A stretch of DNA of 64,000 bases from Anaerolineales bacterium. GTDB taxonomy: Bacteria > Chloroflexota > Anaerolineae > Anaerolineales > Villigracilaceae. The notes under the pieces are model-generated. The model worked only from the letters and a program-made list of their open reading frames with translations. It was not told the DNA's origin and ran no database searches. A program made the position numbers and the translations under genes. Location of the stretch: positions 310,001 to 374,000 of the forward strand of contig JACKAV010000003.1 in NCBI GenBank assembly GCA_020634895.1, in the 5' to 3' direction. Positions 56,847-64,000 of this stretch are shown one piece after another. Position 1 is the stretch's first letter, and every line of letters starts with the position of its first letter.

Positions 56847-58517
56847 ATGAAAAAAATATCCCTGTTCTTATTCTTTGCCATGCTGTTCTCTGCTTGTGCG
56901 CCCGCTACTGAAGCACCCGTTGTGGAACAGCCCACGGCGCCCGTTCAAGTTCAACCTACATCCACGCAAGCGCCTGTGGCAGATGCGCTGTGGGTGAGCC
57001 CTGCCGTGCCCGATGTCTTGCGTGAAGATGCCAAACTCTCCGGCATGCCTATCGTGGATGTTCCCGAAGCTGCCACACAAAAATTGGATGTCTCTGATTC
57101 CGGCTCGTTGTGGATCTATGCCCTCGTCGCGCCGTTCCCGACTGTGACGGATGGAGTCTCCTCTGCGGATTTGAAATCCGCGTGGCAGGGCGCCTCTTCC
57201 GGGACTTTGAGCGGACACCCGCTCATCATGGCAGAGTCCACGCTGAGGGCGTTCACTGCCCTGTGGGGCGAACCCGCTCCCGGCGCGGTGCGAAGCGTTC
57301 CGTCTGACCAGCTATTGGATACGGCATGGAGCGATCTATCCACGTGGGCGATCATCCCGTTCGAAGAGATCCAATCGAAGTGGAAAGTATTGACCGTGGA
57401 TGGTCAGTCTCCCATTCATAAGGATTTTGACGAAAGCGTTTATCCGTTGAAGGTGACCTTTGGCGGGACGAATTTGACCGTTCAATTGCCTGATACAAAT
57501 CGTGATGCTTCAAAACTCGCCACGGTGGTGTTGACCGGTGTGACTGCGCTGGTACGCGCGACTGCGTTCACGATGGAAACCAAAGGTGTGGATCGCCCCG
57601 GCGAGTTGATCTATAGCTGGCTGCATGACGCCGATGTGACTCACATCAGCAACGAAGTGGCGTTTGATCCGAGTTGCCCGTTCCCGACGCCGGGCTATAA
57701 GAATTTTATTTTGTGCAGTGACCCGAAATATTTTGACCTGCTTAAATATGTTGGCACCGATATCGTCGAGTTGACCGGCGATCACTTTGCAGACCGCGGC
57801 GCGCAAGCCATGCTCGATACGCTGCAAATGTACCGCGATAACAATATCCTGTATTACGGCGGCGGTGCGGATGAGACCGAAGCGCGCAAACCCGTTTTGA
57901 TGGAAGTGAACGGCAATAAGATCGCGTTCATGGGTTGTAATGGAAAGGTGTCATACACCTTCGTCAAAGCGACCGATACGCGTCCCGGCGCGGCAAACTG
58001 CGATTACGACTTTTTCACGAAACAGGTTCAGGATGTTGCGGCGCAGGGATATATGGTGATCTTCACCTTCCAGCATGAAGAGTGTTATCACTCGGGTCCG
58101 TGCTATATGCACGAAAAAGGTTTCCATGCCGTGGCGGATGCCGGTGCGACAGTTGTCAGCGGCAGTCAGGCGCATTTCCCACACCTGATGGAATTCCGCG
58201 GCAATTCGTTCATCCACTTTGGTTTGGGGAATCTTTTCTTCGACCAGATGACTTATGAACTTCCCGACGGTACTGTCATTGATGGGACACGTCGCGAGTT
58301 CATTGACCGTCATGTTTTCTATGACGGCAAATATCTCGGCGTGGAATTGCTGACCGCCATGCTGGAGGATTTCTCCCGTCCGCGCCCGATGAATGAACGT
58401 GAACGGACTCAGTTCCTGACAGATTATTTCTACTATAGCGGCTGGTTGGATTCAAATCTGACCCCGGTACCGCAGCCGACGGTCACGTTGACGCCGATTG
58501 CGCTGCCAAAGCCATAA
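56847..58517 (+). CDS. CapA-family lipoprotein
   Basis: A 556-residue exported lipoprotein with lipobox FSAC (Cys17) and a Pro/Val/Gln/Thr linker. The first 240 residues after the linker are unlike known domains. A CapA (poly-gamma-glutamate synthesis/export, metallophosphatase-like) domain follows at about 245-500: LHDADVTHISNEVAF, the ELTGDHFADRG metal-binding segment, VIFTFQHEE, VSGSQAHFPH and the terminal IHFGLGNLFFDQ. CapA proteins act at the cell surface on capsule polymers. No pgsB/C genes are in the window, so the polymer is unknown. Confidence 0.87.
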   Translation: MKKISLFLFFAMLFSACAPATEAPVVEQPTAPVQVQPTSTQAPVADALWVSPAVPDVLREDAKLSGMPIVDVPEAATQKLDVSDSGSLWIYALVAPFPTVTDGVSSADLKSAWQGASSGTLSGHPLIMAESTLRAFTALWGEPAPGAVRSVPSDQLLDTAWSDLSTWAIIPFEEIQSKWKVLTVDGQSPIHKDFDESVYPLKVTFGGTNLTVQLPDTNRDASKLATVVLTGVTALVRATAFTMETKGVDRPGELIYSWLHDADVTHISNEVAFDPSCPFPTPGYKNFILCSDPKYFDLLKYVGTDIVELTGDHFADRGAQAMLDTLQMYRDNNILYYGGGADETEARKPVLMEVNGNKIAFMGCNGKVSYTFVKATDTRPGAANCDYDFFTKQVQDVAAQGYMVIFTFQHEECYHSGPCYMHEKGFHAVADAGATVVSGSQAHFPHLMEFRGNSFIHFGLGNLFFDQMTYELPDGTVIDGTRREFIDRHVFYDGKYLGVELLTAMLEDFSRPRPMNERERTQFLTDYFYYSGWLDSNLTPVPQPTVTLTPIALPKP

Positions 58518-58537
58518 AGCAAATATAGCCTATTCGT

Positions 58538-58560
58538 AGGGCGGGTTTCAAACCCGCCCT
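58538..58560 (+). repeat. Intergenic hairpin repeat (AGGGCGGGTTT stem)
   Basis: AGGGCGGGTTT and AAACCCGCCCT with a single-base centre, just downstream of the CapA gene. It is similar in style to the stem at 4225-4258. Confidence 0.6.
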
Positions 58561-58577
58561 GTGCCAAATAGAAGGGT

Positions 58578-58596
58578 GTCAGGCTAAAAGCCTGAC
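58578..58596 (+). repeat. Second intergenic hairpin (GTCAGGCT stem)
   Basis: GTCAGGCT (58578-58585) and AGCCTGAC (58589-58596) separated by three A. It belongs to the same repeat-rich gap as 58538-58560. Confidence 0.6.
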
Positions 58597-58623
58597 CTAC
58601 AATTGGGTTATTTATAAAATCGT

Positions 58624-58662
58624 AACTCGCTCCGAACTTATGAGTTCGTGGGCGAGTTTTTT
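58624..58662 (+). terminator. Rho-independent terminator
   Basis: AACTCGC (58624-58630) and GCGAGTT (58652-58658) enclose a second CGAAC/GTTCG stem, and TTTT follows. It separates the CapA gene from the secreted-protein gene. Confidence 0.8.
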
Positions 58663-58741
58663 ACATCCTTTTTACATTTTTGCCATAAGCCTCTAACTTC
58701 ATACATCTAAAATCTCGTCATAACCTGAAAGGAGGTTTACG

Positions 58742-59266
58742 ATGAAGAATATTTTCTCGAAGATCATTTCAACGGCACTGATCGCCGTGCTGGGACTTGC
58801 GGCACTCCCTGTGACGAATGTCCTCGCCGCCGATGATAATCCGCCGGCTCCAAGCAACGAGCGCTTGGAGAGAATCTGGGCGCGGCAGATGAGAATCTAC
58901 GAACGGACGGGCAAAGCCTTCGAAGACACTGACGCGCACATCGCAAGATTTCAAGAATTGATCGACAAAGCAGACGAGAACGGCAAGGATGTTTCCAGCC
59001 TGCAAGCCGCATTGGACGCCTATGCCGACGCTTTGACTAAATCCCGACCGGCGTACGAGGCGCTCGGAGAGATCATGTCTGCTCATGAAGGTTTCGATGC
59101 GGATGGCAAGGTCACCGACTCGGAAGCGGCATTGGCGACCGTCAAGGAAGCAGGTAAACAAATGAAATCACTAAAGGATTCAATGGATGGTTCCCTCAAG
59201 GCATTGCACGAAGCATTGAAAGCCTTCCGCAAAGCGAATCGACCTGCAAATAACGGGAATTCGTAA
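58742..59266 (+). CDS. Secreted helical protein of unknown function
   Basis: A 174-residue protein. A classic Sec signal peptide (about 1-29, cleavage after VLAA) precedes a mature part predicted to be almost wholly helical, rich in Ala, Lys, Glu and Asp, with an ExLxxL-type coiled-coil rhythm (ERIWARQMRIYERTGKAFED). It has no cysteine and no recognised domain. A strong Shine-Dalgarno (AAAGGAGG) precedes the ATG. It stands alone between two terminators. Such proteins are often extracytoplasmic chaperone- or matrix-like, but that is a guess. Confidence 0.8.
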   Translation: MKNIFSKIISTALIAVLGLAALPVTNVLAADDNPPAPSNERLERIWARQMRIYERTGKAFEDTDAHIARFQELIDKADENGKDVSSLQAALDAYADALTKSRPAYEALGEIMSAHEGFDADGKVTDSEAALATVKEAGKQMKSLKDSMDGSLKALHEALKAFRKANRPANNGNS

Positions 59267-59272
59267 TTGAGT

Positions 59273-59309
59273 GATGCTCTTGCCGAATAAAAAACTCGGC
59301 AGGAGCATC
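59273..59309 (+). terminator. Imperfect hairpin after the secreted-protein gene
   Basis: GATGCTCTTGCCGA (59273-59286) pairs with TCGGCAGGAGCATC (59296-59309) with one mismatched pair. ATTT follows. Confidence 0.7.
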
Positions 59310-59393
59310 ATTTGCGGTCTCCTCGAAAATATTCATATATTTCTGTATTAAAATACATATCATTACTAATCAACTATTTGAAACGAGGAGAAC

Positions 59394-59777
59394 ATGAACA
59401 AACAAATTATCCACACAGATAAAGCCCCAAAGGCGATCGGTCCTTATTCACAAGCTGTTCAGATCGGCAATTTTATTTATACAGCCGGTCAGGTCGGGCT
59501 TGACCCCACTTCGATGGAAATGGTCCCCGGCGGCATTGAAGAGCAAACGCGTCAGGTGTTGACGAATCTCAGCAGCGTTTTGGATGCCGCGGGCTCTTCG
59601 CTGAGTCAGGTGGTCAAGACCACGGTCTTTCTCGACGATATGAATGACTTCGCAAAAATGAACACGATCTATACCGAATTCTTCAACGAGAATCCTCCCG
59701 CGCGTTCGACGGTCGCTGTGGCGGGTCTGCCCAAGGGCGCGTTGGTTGAGATCGAGTGTGTTGCCGTAGTTTCTTAA
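59394..59777 (+). CDS. ridA: RidA family enamine/imine deaminase
   Basis: Hydrolyses reactive enamine/imine intermediates such as 2-aminoacrylate formed by PLP enzymes. It has 127 residues, the usual length. The family signature PPARSTVAVAGLPKGALVEIE is near the C-terminus, with the catalytic arginine in ARS, and GPYSQAV is near the N-terminus. CGAGGAG precedes the ATG. The next gene, a response regulator, starts on the base after this stop, so they may share a transcript even though the functions look unrelated. Confidence 0.95.
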   Translation: MNKQIIHTDKAPKAIGPYSQAVQIGNFIYTAGQVGLDPTSMEMVPGGIEEQTRQVLTNLSSVLDAAGSSLSQVVKTTVFLDDMNDFAKMNTIYTEFFNENPPARSTVAVAGLPKGALVEIECVAVVS

Positions 59778-60464
59778 ATGTCCTCTGAATTGATCCTGCT
59801 TGTAGACGACGAACCTTCCATCACGGAGCTTGCGCGGATGTATCTCGAACGTGACGGGTATCGCGTCGAGGAAGTTGCCGACGGCGAATCCGCTTTGGAT
59901 GCGGCGGCGAAGCAAAAGCCCGCCCTCATCGTGCTGGATGTGATGCTTCCCAAAGTGGATGGGTTCGATGTCTGCCGCAGGCTGCGTTCGGCGGGGGATC
60001 AGGTTCCCATCATCATGTTGACCGCCCGCGACGAAGACATAGACAAAATACTTGGTCTCGAACTCGGTGCCGATGATTACCTGACCAAGCCCTTCAACCC
60101 CCGCGAACTGACCGCGCGCGTCAAAGCGATCTTGCGGAGGAGCGAAGCCAAAAAACCGACGGATGGCGGACCTGTCCACTGCGGCGATCTGACCGTTGAC
60201 CCTGCTTCCAGAGAAGTCCGCCTCGCTTCGCGGACCTTGGAACTGCGTGCCCAGGAATTTGACCTTTTGCTCACTTTGGCAGAACAGCCCGGGCGCGTCT
60301 TCTCGCGTGAACAGTTGTTGCAGCTCGCCTGGGGTTTTGACTACTACGGTCAGACCCGCACCGTGGATGTGCATATTGCCCATCTTCGCAAAAAGCTGGA
60401 AGGCGGCAATGTGAAAGTCGAAACCGTGACGGGTGTTGGCTACAAACTCGTCGCTGGTAATTGA
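59778..60464 (+). CDS. OmpR/PhoB-type response regulator
   Basis: The DNA-binding output of a two-component system, with 228 residues. Receiver domain about 1-120: DDEPS acidic pair, phosphorylation Asp in VLDVMLP, Thr in MLTARDED and Lys in TKPFNP. C-terminal winged-helix OmpR domain about 130-228 with EFDLLLTLAEQPGRVFSREQLL and VDVHIAHLRKKL. It forms a pair with the histidine kinase that starts 12 bases later. The signal is unknown. Confidence 0.95.
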   Translation: MSSELILLVDDEPSITELARMYLERDGYRVEEVADGESALDAAAKQKPALIVLDVMLPKVDGFDVCRRLRSAGDQVPIIMLTARDEDIDKILGLELGADDYLTKPFNPRELTARVKAILRRSEAKKPTDGGPVHCGDLTVDPASREVRLASRTLELRAQEFDLLLTLAEQPGRVFSREQLLQLAWGFDYYGQTRTVDVHIAHLRKKLEGGNVKVETVTGVGYKLVAGN

Positions 60465-60476
60465 CCGCTGGCTCTC

Positions 60477-61892
60477 ATGCTTTCCTCTCTTCGCTCTCGT
60501 CTCTGGCTTAGTTACGCCTTTTTGATCGTCACCGCTTTGAGCGTTGTGACGATCGTTCTCTTTATTTCCCTCTTTCGTAACCCGCTTTTATACCGCCAAA
60601 CGACTGAACGCCTCAAGGCGGTTCAGGCAGTTTTGATCGAACGCTCCAGTGAGCCGGAAGCGCCGCCGACGCAAACCCTCGCCGAACGCAGCGCGCGGAC
60701 GTTCGATGTTCGCGTGATCTTGTTTTCCCCAGATCATCAGGTCGTGTTCGATACAGACGCAGGGAATGCATCATCTTTGGGTTTCCCTAAGAGTAGAATC
60801 CTGCCGCGTGCGCTGCCTCTTTTGCGGGATGCCAACGGCGGCGCATGGCTTTACTCAATAGGCAAATTGCCGGATGAAAGATTTGTGCTTGTGGCAACGC
60901 CGCGCCCGCGATTGTCCATTTTGAATATTTTTGGCGATGAGTTTATGCCCATCATCACGTTTGGCGGATCGATTGCTTTGCTGCTATCACTAATCCTGGC
61001 ATTTCTTATCTCCGGTTGGATCGCCAACCCGTTGCAAAGAGTCGTCAACGCGGCGGGCGGAATCCCGTCGGCGGAGGTAAAACCTGTAGAGGTGCGGGGT
61101 CCGCGCGAGGTCCAGGAATTGACGCGGGCGTTCAACTCAATGGTGACGCGCGTGCAGGCGAGTCAACGGTCACAGCGCGAATTCGTGGCGAACGTCTCGC
61201 ACGAAATGAAAACGCCACTCACATCCATTCAGGGATTTGCACAGGCAATTCTCGATGGAACGGCAGAAACCGAAGAGTCTCGTCAGAAGGCGGCGCAGGT
61301 CATCTACAGCGAATCCGAGCGGATGCATCGCATGGTGCTCGACCTGCTCGACCTCGCTAAACTGGATGCTGGCACCGCCGACCTGAAAATGTCGCCTGTA
61401 AATATGCGGGCGTTGTTGACTGCGATTGCCGAGAAATTCACGCCGCAATCGCAGCGTGCGGATGTACGAATCGAATTGGACATCCCAGCCGACTTGCCTT
61501 TAATGACCGCCGACGGTGACCGCATGGCACAGGTTTTCACAAATCTAACTGATAACGCACTCAAGTTCACGCCGCAGGGAGGGACGGTTTCTCTTCACGC
61601 TTTTGTTGAAGCAGACGCCATGCATATTTCCGTGAGCGATACCGGAGCGGGAATTCCCGCAGAAGATTTGCCGCATATTTTCCAACGTTTTTATCAGGCA
61701 GACCCGGCTCGAAAGGGCGGCAGGGCGCATGGCGCAGGGCTTGGGCTGGCGATCGCGCATGAAATCGTGGCGGCACATGGTGGTAGAATTAGCGTCCGCA
61801 GTAATGAAGGGACGGGCACGAGCATGGAGGTTATTCTTCCGCTGACGCCTCCCGACGCGACAAAAACACGTAAAAATTGGGTTAATTCCTAA
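60477..61892 (+). CDS. HAMP-domain sensor histidine kinase
   Basis: The membrane sensor partner of the upstream response regulator, with 471 residues. Two transmembrane helices (about 10-35 and 160-185) flank an extracytoplasmic sensor loop of about 125 residues without recognisable motifs. HAMP follows (about 180-235), then the phosphoacceptor motif FVANVSHEMKTPLTSIQGF (His near 245) and an ATPase domain with the N box (LTDNALKF), DTGAGIPAEDL and HGAGLGLAIAHEIV. No Shine-Dalgarno is visible and translation may be coupled to the regulator gene. Confidence 0.94.
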   Translation: MLSSLRSRLWLSYAFLIVTALSVVTIVLFISLFRNPLLYRQTTERLKAVQAVLIERSSEPEAPPTQTLAERSARTFDVRVILFSPDHQVVFDTDAGNASSLGFPKSRILPRALPLLRDANGGAWLYSIGKLPDERFVLVATPRPRLSILNIFGDEFMPIITFGGSIALLLSLILAFLISGWIANPLQRVVNAAGGIPSAEVKPVEVRGPREVQELTRAFNSMVTRVQASQRSQREFVANVSHEMKTPLTSIQGFAQAILDGTAETEESRQKAAQVIYSESERMHRMVLDLLDLAKLDAGTADLKMSPVNMRALLTAIAEKFTPQSQRADVRIELDIPADLPLMTADGDRMAQVFTNLTDNALKFTPQGGTVSLHAFVEADAMHISVSDTGAGIPAEDLPHIFQRFYQADPARKGGRAHGAGLGLAIAHEIVAAHGGRISVRSNEGTGTSMEVILPLTPPDATKTRKNWVNS

Positions 61893-61911
61893 ACAACGAG
61901 AAAATTTCAAC

Positions 61912-61930
61912 CGCCGCCTTTTTGGCGGCG
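61912..61930 (+). terminator. Short hairpin before the glycosyltransferase gene
   Basis: CGCCGCC (61912-61918) pairs with GGCGGCG (61924-61930) around a TTTTT loop. It may end the two-component operon, but no T-run follows. Confidence 0.45.
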
Positions 61931-61939
61931 AAACCTTGT

Positions 61940-62956
61940 ATGAACACCATGCCAGACCAGCCATTTGTTTCCATCATCATTCCCTGTTACAACGAAGAAG
62001 CCACCATCCGCAAGTTGTTGGAGGCTCTGCGCTCGCAGACCTATCCGCTGGCGAAGCTGGAAGTGGTGATCTCCGACGGTTTTTCCACGGACCGCACACG
62101 CGAAGTCATTGCTGAGTTTCAAAAGGAACACGCCGACATTTCTGTCCGCGTGGTGGATAATAAGGCGAGGACCATTCCGTCTGGTGTGAATCAAGCCATT
62201 CGTGAGTCGCGAGGCGGGATTATCGTCCGGCTCGATGCTCATTCCATGCCCATTCCCGAATATGTAGAACGCTGCGTGGCGGCGCATCAATCAGGCAAGG
62301 GCGATAATGTTGGCGGCGTGTGGGAGATTCACCCCGGCGCGGATACGTGGATCGCGGAATCGATATCGTTCGCCGCGGCGCATCCATTGGGGGTGGGGGA
62401 CGCGATGTACCGCCTCAACGCCAAGCCGGGAGCTGTGGACACCGTCCCATTCGGTTCCTTCCGCCGTGAGTTGATCGACCGCATCGGCGCCTTCGACGAG
62501 ACTTTGCTTTCCAATGAAGATTACGAATTCAATACGCGCGTGCGCGAATCGGGCGGCGTGGTCTGGCTGGATCCATCCATTCGTTCGGTTTATTTCTCAC
62601 GCAGCACATTGGGAAAACTTGCGTCACAATATTGGCGTTACGGTTTTTGGAAACTCAAAATGCTAAAGCGTTATCCGCATACTTTGCGCTGGCGGCAGGC
62701 GTTACCGCCGGTTTTTGTATTCTTTTTACTGGCGTTGATTGTGTTATCCTTAGGTGTGGTTTATGCGCGTTATTTGCTTATCTTGCAATTATTAATATAT
62801 TTTCTCGCACTGGGGCTTGCCGGTCTTCGACTGGCAATGAAGACAAGGAAAGGGTTTCTAGTTATAGGATTGCCGCTTGCCATCTCAACCATGCATATTT
62901 CCTGGGGCGCAGGATTTTTATGGAGCGGCATCGTGAGCATGTTCAAGAATGGCTGA
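61940..62956 (+). CDS. Family 2 glycosyltransferase, ExoA-like
   Basis: A sugar transferase of 338 residues at the inner membrane. GT-A domain (about 1-245): VSIIIPCYNEEATI, ISDGFSTDRT, a D-x-H metal site in VRLDAHSMPIPE, then ETLLSNEDYEFNTRVRESGG. Two to three C-terminal membrane helices (about 255-335). The arrangement matches succinoglycan ExoA-type transferases that extend lipid-linked oligosaccharides. ATG 61940 is used; ATG 61949 is close and possible. It overlaps the next gene by eight bases, which suggests the start of an exopolysaccharide operon running out of the window. Confidence 0.88.
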   Translation: MNTMPDQPFVSIIIPCYNEEATIRKLLEALRSQTYPLAKLEVVISDGFSTDRTREVIAEFQKEHADISVRVVDNKARTIPSGVNQAIRESRGGIIVRLDAHSMPIPEYVERCVAAHQSGKGDNVGGVWEIHPGADTWIAESISFAAAHPLGVGDAMYRLNAKPGAVDTVPFGSFRRELIDRIGAFDETLLSNEDYEFNTRVRESGGVVWLDPSIRSVYFSRSTLGKLASQYWRYGFWKLKMLKRYPHTLRWRQALPPVFVFFLLALIVLSLGVVYARYLLILQLLIYFLALGLAGLRLAMKTRKGFLVIGLPLAISTMHISWGAGFLWSGIVSMFKNG

Positions 62957-64000
62957 TATCTATCGTCCATCATTGCGATTGCGACCCAGCGAACAACGCA
63001 CGGTCCTGTTGATCGGGGATTTTATAGCATCGACTGCCGCCACTGTTGGCGCGATCTATTTTTGGTATCAATATTCACTTTATCGTCTGATAAACGACGG
63101 CATAAAACCCAACGTTGCCGAGCGTATCATCCAGATCGATGTTCCCCTTTGGTTCTACCTTTTGCCGCTGGTCTGGATTCTCTTGATGATCGACTCGTAC
63201 GAGATCCATACCGCTTCGAATTGGCGCAAAACTCTCCGCGCGATCGCGGTGGCGCCCATCGTCGGTTTGTTGGGATACTCCCTGCTATTTACGATCAATA
63301 TCGACCCGAATTCGCTTCCGCGTATTGCGATCGGACTTTTCCTCGTATTCGCCTCGTTCCTGACTTTGGGCTGGCGCGCCATCTATATTCGACTCTACAC
63401 CTCGTCCGGTTTGATGCGCCGTGTGCTTGTCATTGGCGCGGGGAAGGCGGGCTGCACGCTTGTAGAGGCGTATCGCAAGCTTAATCCGCCGCCATTTCTT
63501 ATCATCGGCTTCATCGACGATGATCCCGCCAAACGGAACAAGTCTTTTCAGGGCTTTGGTGTGCTTGGCGACAGCGAACATCTTTTTGACCTGATCGAAA
63601 GTTATCGCATTTCGGATGTTGTGGTGGCGATCACCGGCGAGATCAAGGGTGAGACCTTCCAAACCATTCTCGATATTCAGGAACGCGGCATCGAAGTGAC
63701 TCGCATGCCGATCATGTACGAAGAGTTGACCCAGCGTGTGCCCATCGAGCATCTCGAAACCGATTGGGTCATCCGCTCGTTCGTGGACCAGGTCCGCGTG
63801 CATGGGTTTTATGAATTGCTAAAACGCACAATGGACATCCTCGGGGGTGTTGTGGGAACGTTGATCTTTTTGCTGGTCTTTCCCTTTATTTCCATCGTGA
63901 TCATCATGGAAACGGGATTTCCCATTTTTTATTCGCAACCCCGTTTGGGCAAAGGCGGAATGACATTTACGATCCTAAAGTTCCGCACCATGCGGCAGAA
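62949..64000 (+). CDS. Polyprenyl glycosylphosphotransferase (WbaP/EpsE-like sugar transferase), 3' end outside the window
   Basis: Starts exopolysaccharide or glycan repeat-unit synthesis by moving a sugar phosphate to undecaprenyl phosphate. The 350 visible residues have four N-terminal membrane helices (about 17-120), a CoA-binding-like/NAD-fold region (VLVIGAGKAG, about 155), then a membrane-proximal helix (about 295-320) and the start of the catalytic domain: FPIFYSQPRLGKGGMTFTIL and KFRTM, the conserved beginning of the bacterial sugar transferase fold. The catalytic Asp-Glu pair lies beyond the window end. The ATG at 62949 overlaps the end of the ExoA-like gene. Confidence 0.9.
   Translation, partial: MADIYRPSLRLRPSEQRTVLLIGDFIASTAATVGAIYFWYQYSLYRLINDGIKPNVAERIIQIDVPLWFYLLPLVWILLMIDSYEIHTASNWRKTLRAIAVAPIVGLLGYSLLFTINIDPNSLPRIAIGLFLVFASFLTLGWRAIYIRLYTSSGLMRRVLVIGAGKAGCTLVEAYRKLNPPPFLIIGFIDDDPAKRNKSFQGFGVLGDSEHLFDLIESYRISDVVVAITGEIKGETFQTILDIQERGIEVTRMPIMYEELTQRVPIEHLETDWVIRSFVDQVRVHGFYELLKRTMDILGGVVGTLIFLLVFPFISIVIIMETGFPIFYSQPRLGKGGMTFTILKFRTMRQ

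Noticed and set aside
1..64000. CRISPR array, tRNA, rRNA, riboswitch or prophage
   Set aside because: No regularly spaced repeats, cloverleaf-like sequence, ribosomal RNA segment, known aptamer core or phage structural genes were recognised on either strand.

Overview
The window looks like part of a chromosome from a non-photosynthetic member of the Chloroflexota, most probably an Anaerolineae-type bacterium. This is an inference from the overall gene mix (two Bmp-type purine transporters, a light-responsive carotenoid cluster with a CarH-like regulator, SelB, DUF3048 and CapA lipoproteins). No rRNA or other decisive marker is present. Genes are densely packed, often overlap by 1-8 bases, and there is no sign of a prophage, CRISPR array, IS element, tRNA or rRNA gene.

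Layout. (1) 1-17969 is a purine uptake and oxidation region. It opens with the end of a carbamate kinase and a GT-C-like membrane protein. Two complete Bmp-type ABC transporters with different internal gene orders follow, with a GntR/UTRA regulator between them. Last come a xanthine-dehydrogenase FAD subunit and a fused 2Fe-2S/molybdopterin subunit. A GxxExxY gene bounded by about 30-bp inverted repeats sits between the two dehydrogenase genes. (2) 18038-23543 holds a small HExxH protein, threonine synthase overlapping an AI-2E-family membrane protein, a polyprenol-phosphate-type glycosyltransferase and a MATE exporter. (3) 23591-37648 is a photoprotection block. On the minus strand it carries crtI, a MerR/B12 photoreceptor-like regulator, a DUF1295 membrane protein, an MFS transporter, a CrtD-like oxidoreductase, a DICT-like protein, an unknown protein, a photolyase, an alpha/beta hydrolase, a cytochrome P450, a fused lycopene cyclase and a DedA protein. 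crtB is divergent. The crtI-crtB gap has two mirror-image promoters (TTGACA, 16 bp, TAAAAT) whose -35 boxes lie inside a 15-bp inverted repeat and in 11-bp repeats of the CarH type.

(4) 37936-46882 is mixed housekeeping: an SGNH hydrolase, methylmalonyl-CoA epimerase, TilS, a tyrosine-recombinase-like protein that seems to have lost its whole active site, a LysM/M23 peptidase, an MFS exporter, an HMCES/YedK protein and a PAS histidine kinase. (5) 46890-53667 holds SelB, a long coiled-coil protein and a three-gene complex-I/Hyf-like membrane module with no redox partner in view. (6) 53736-64000 holds envelope lipoproteins (DUF3048, CapA), a zinc-ribbon membrane protein, a MenC-type enolase-superfamily enzyme, RidA, an OmpR/histidine-kinase pair, and the start of an exopolysaccharide locus cut by the window end.

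The best-supported regulatory system is the CarH-like control of the crt genes. The most unusual items are the orphan Hyf-like module with apparently substituted proton-channel lysines, the inactive-looking recombinase with tandem 12-bp repeats at its own promoter, and the GxxExxY cassette inserted exactly at a stop codon. Several genes have a -10-like box only 6-7 bases before the start codon, which suggests leaderless transcripts.
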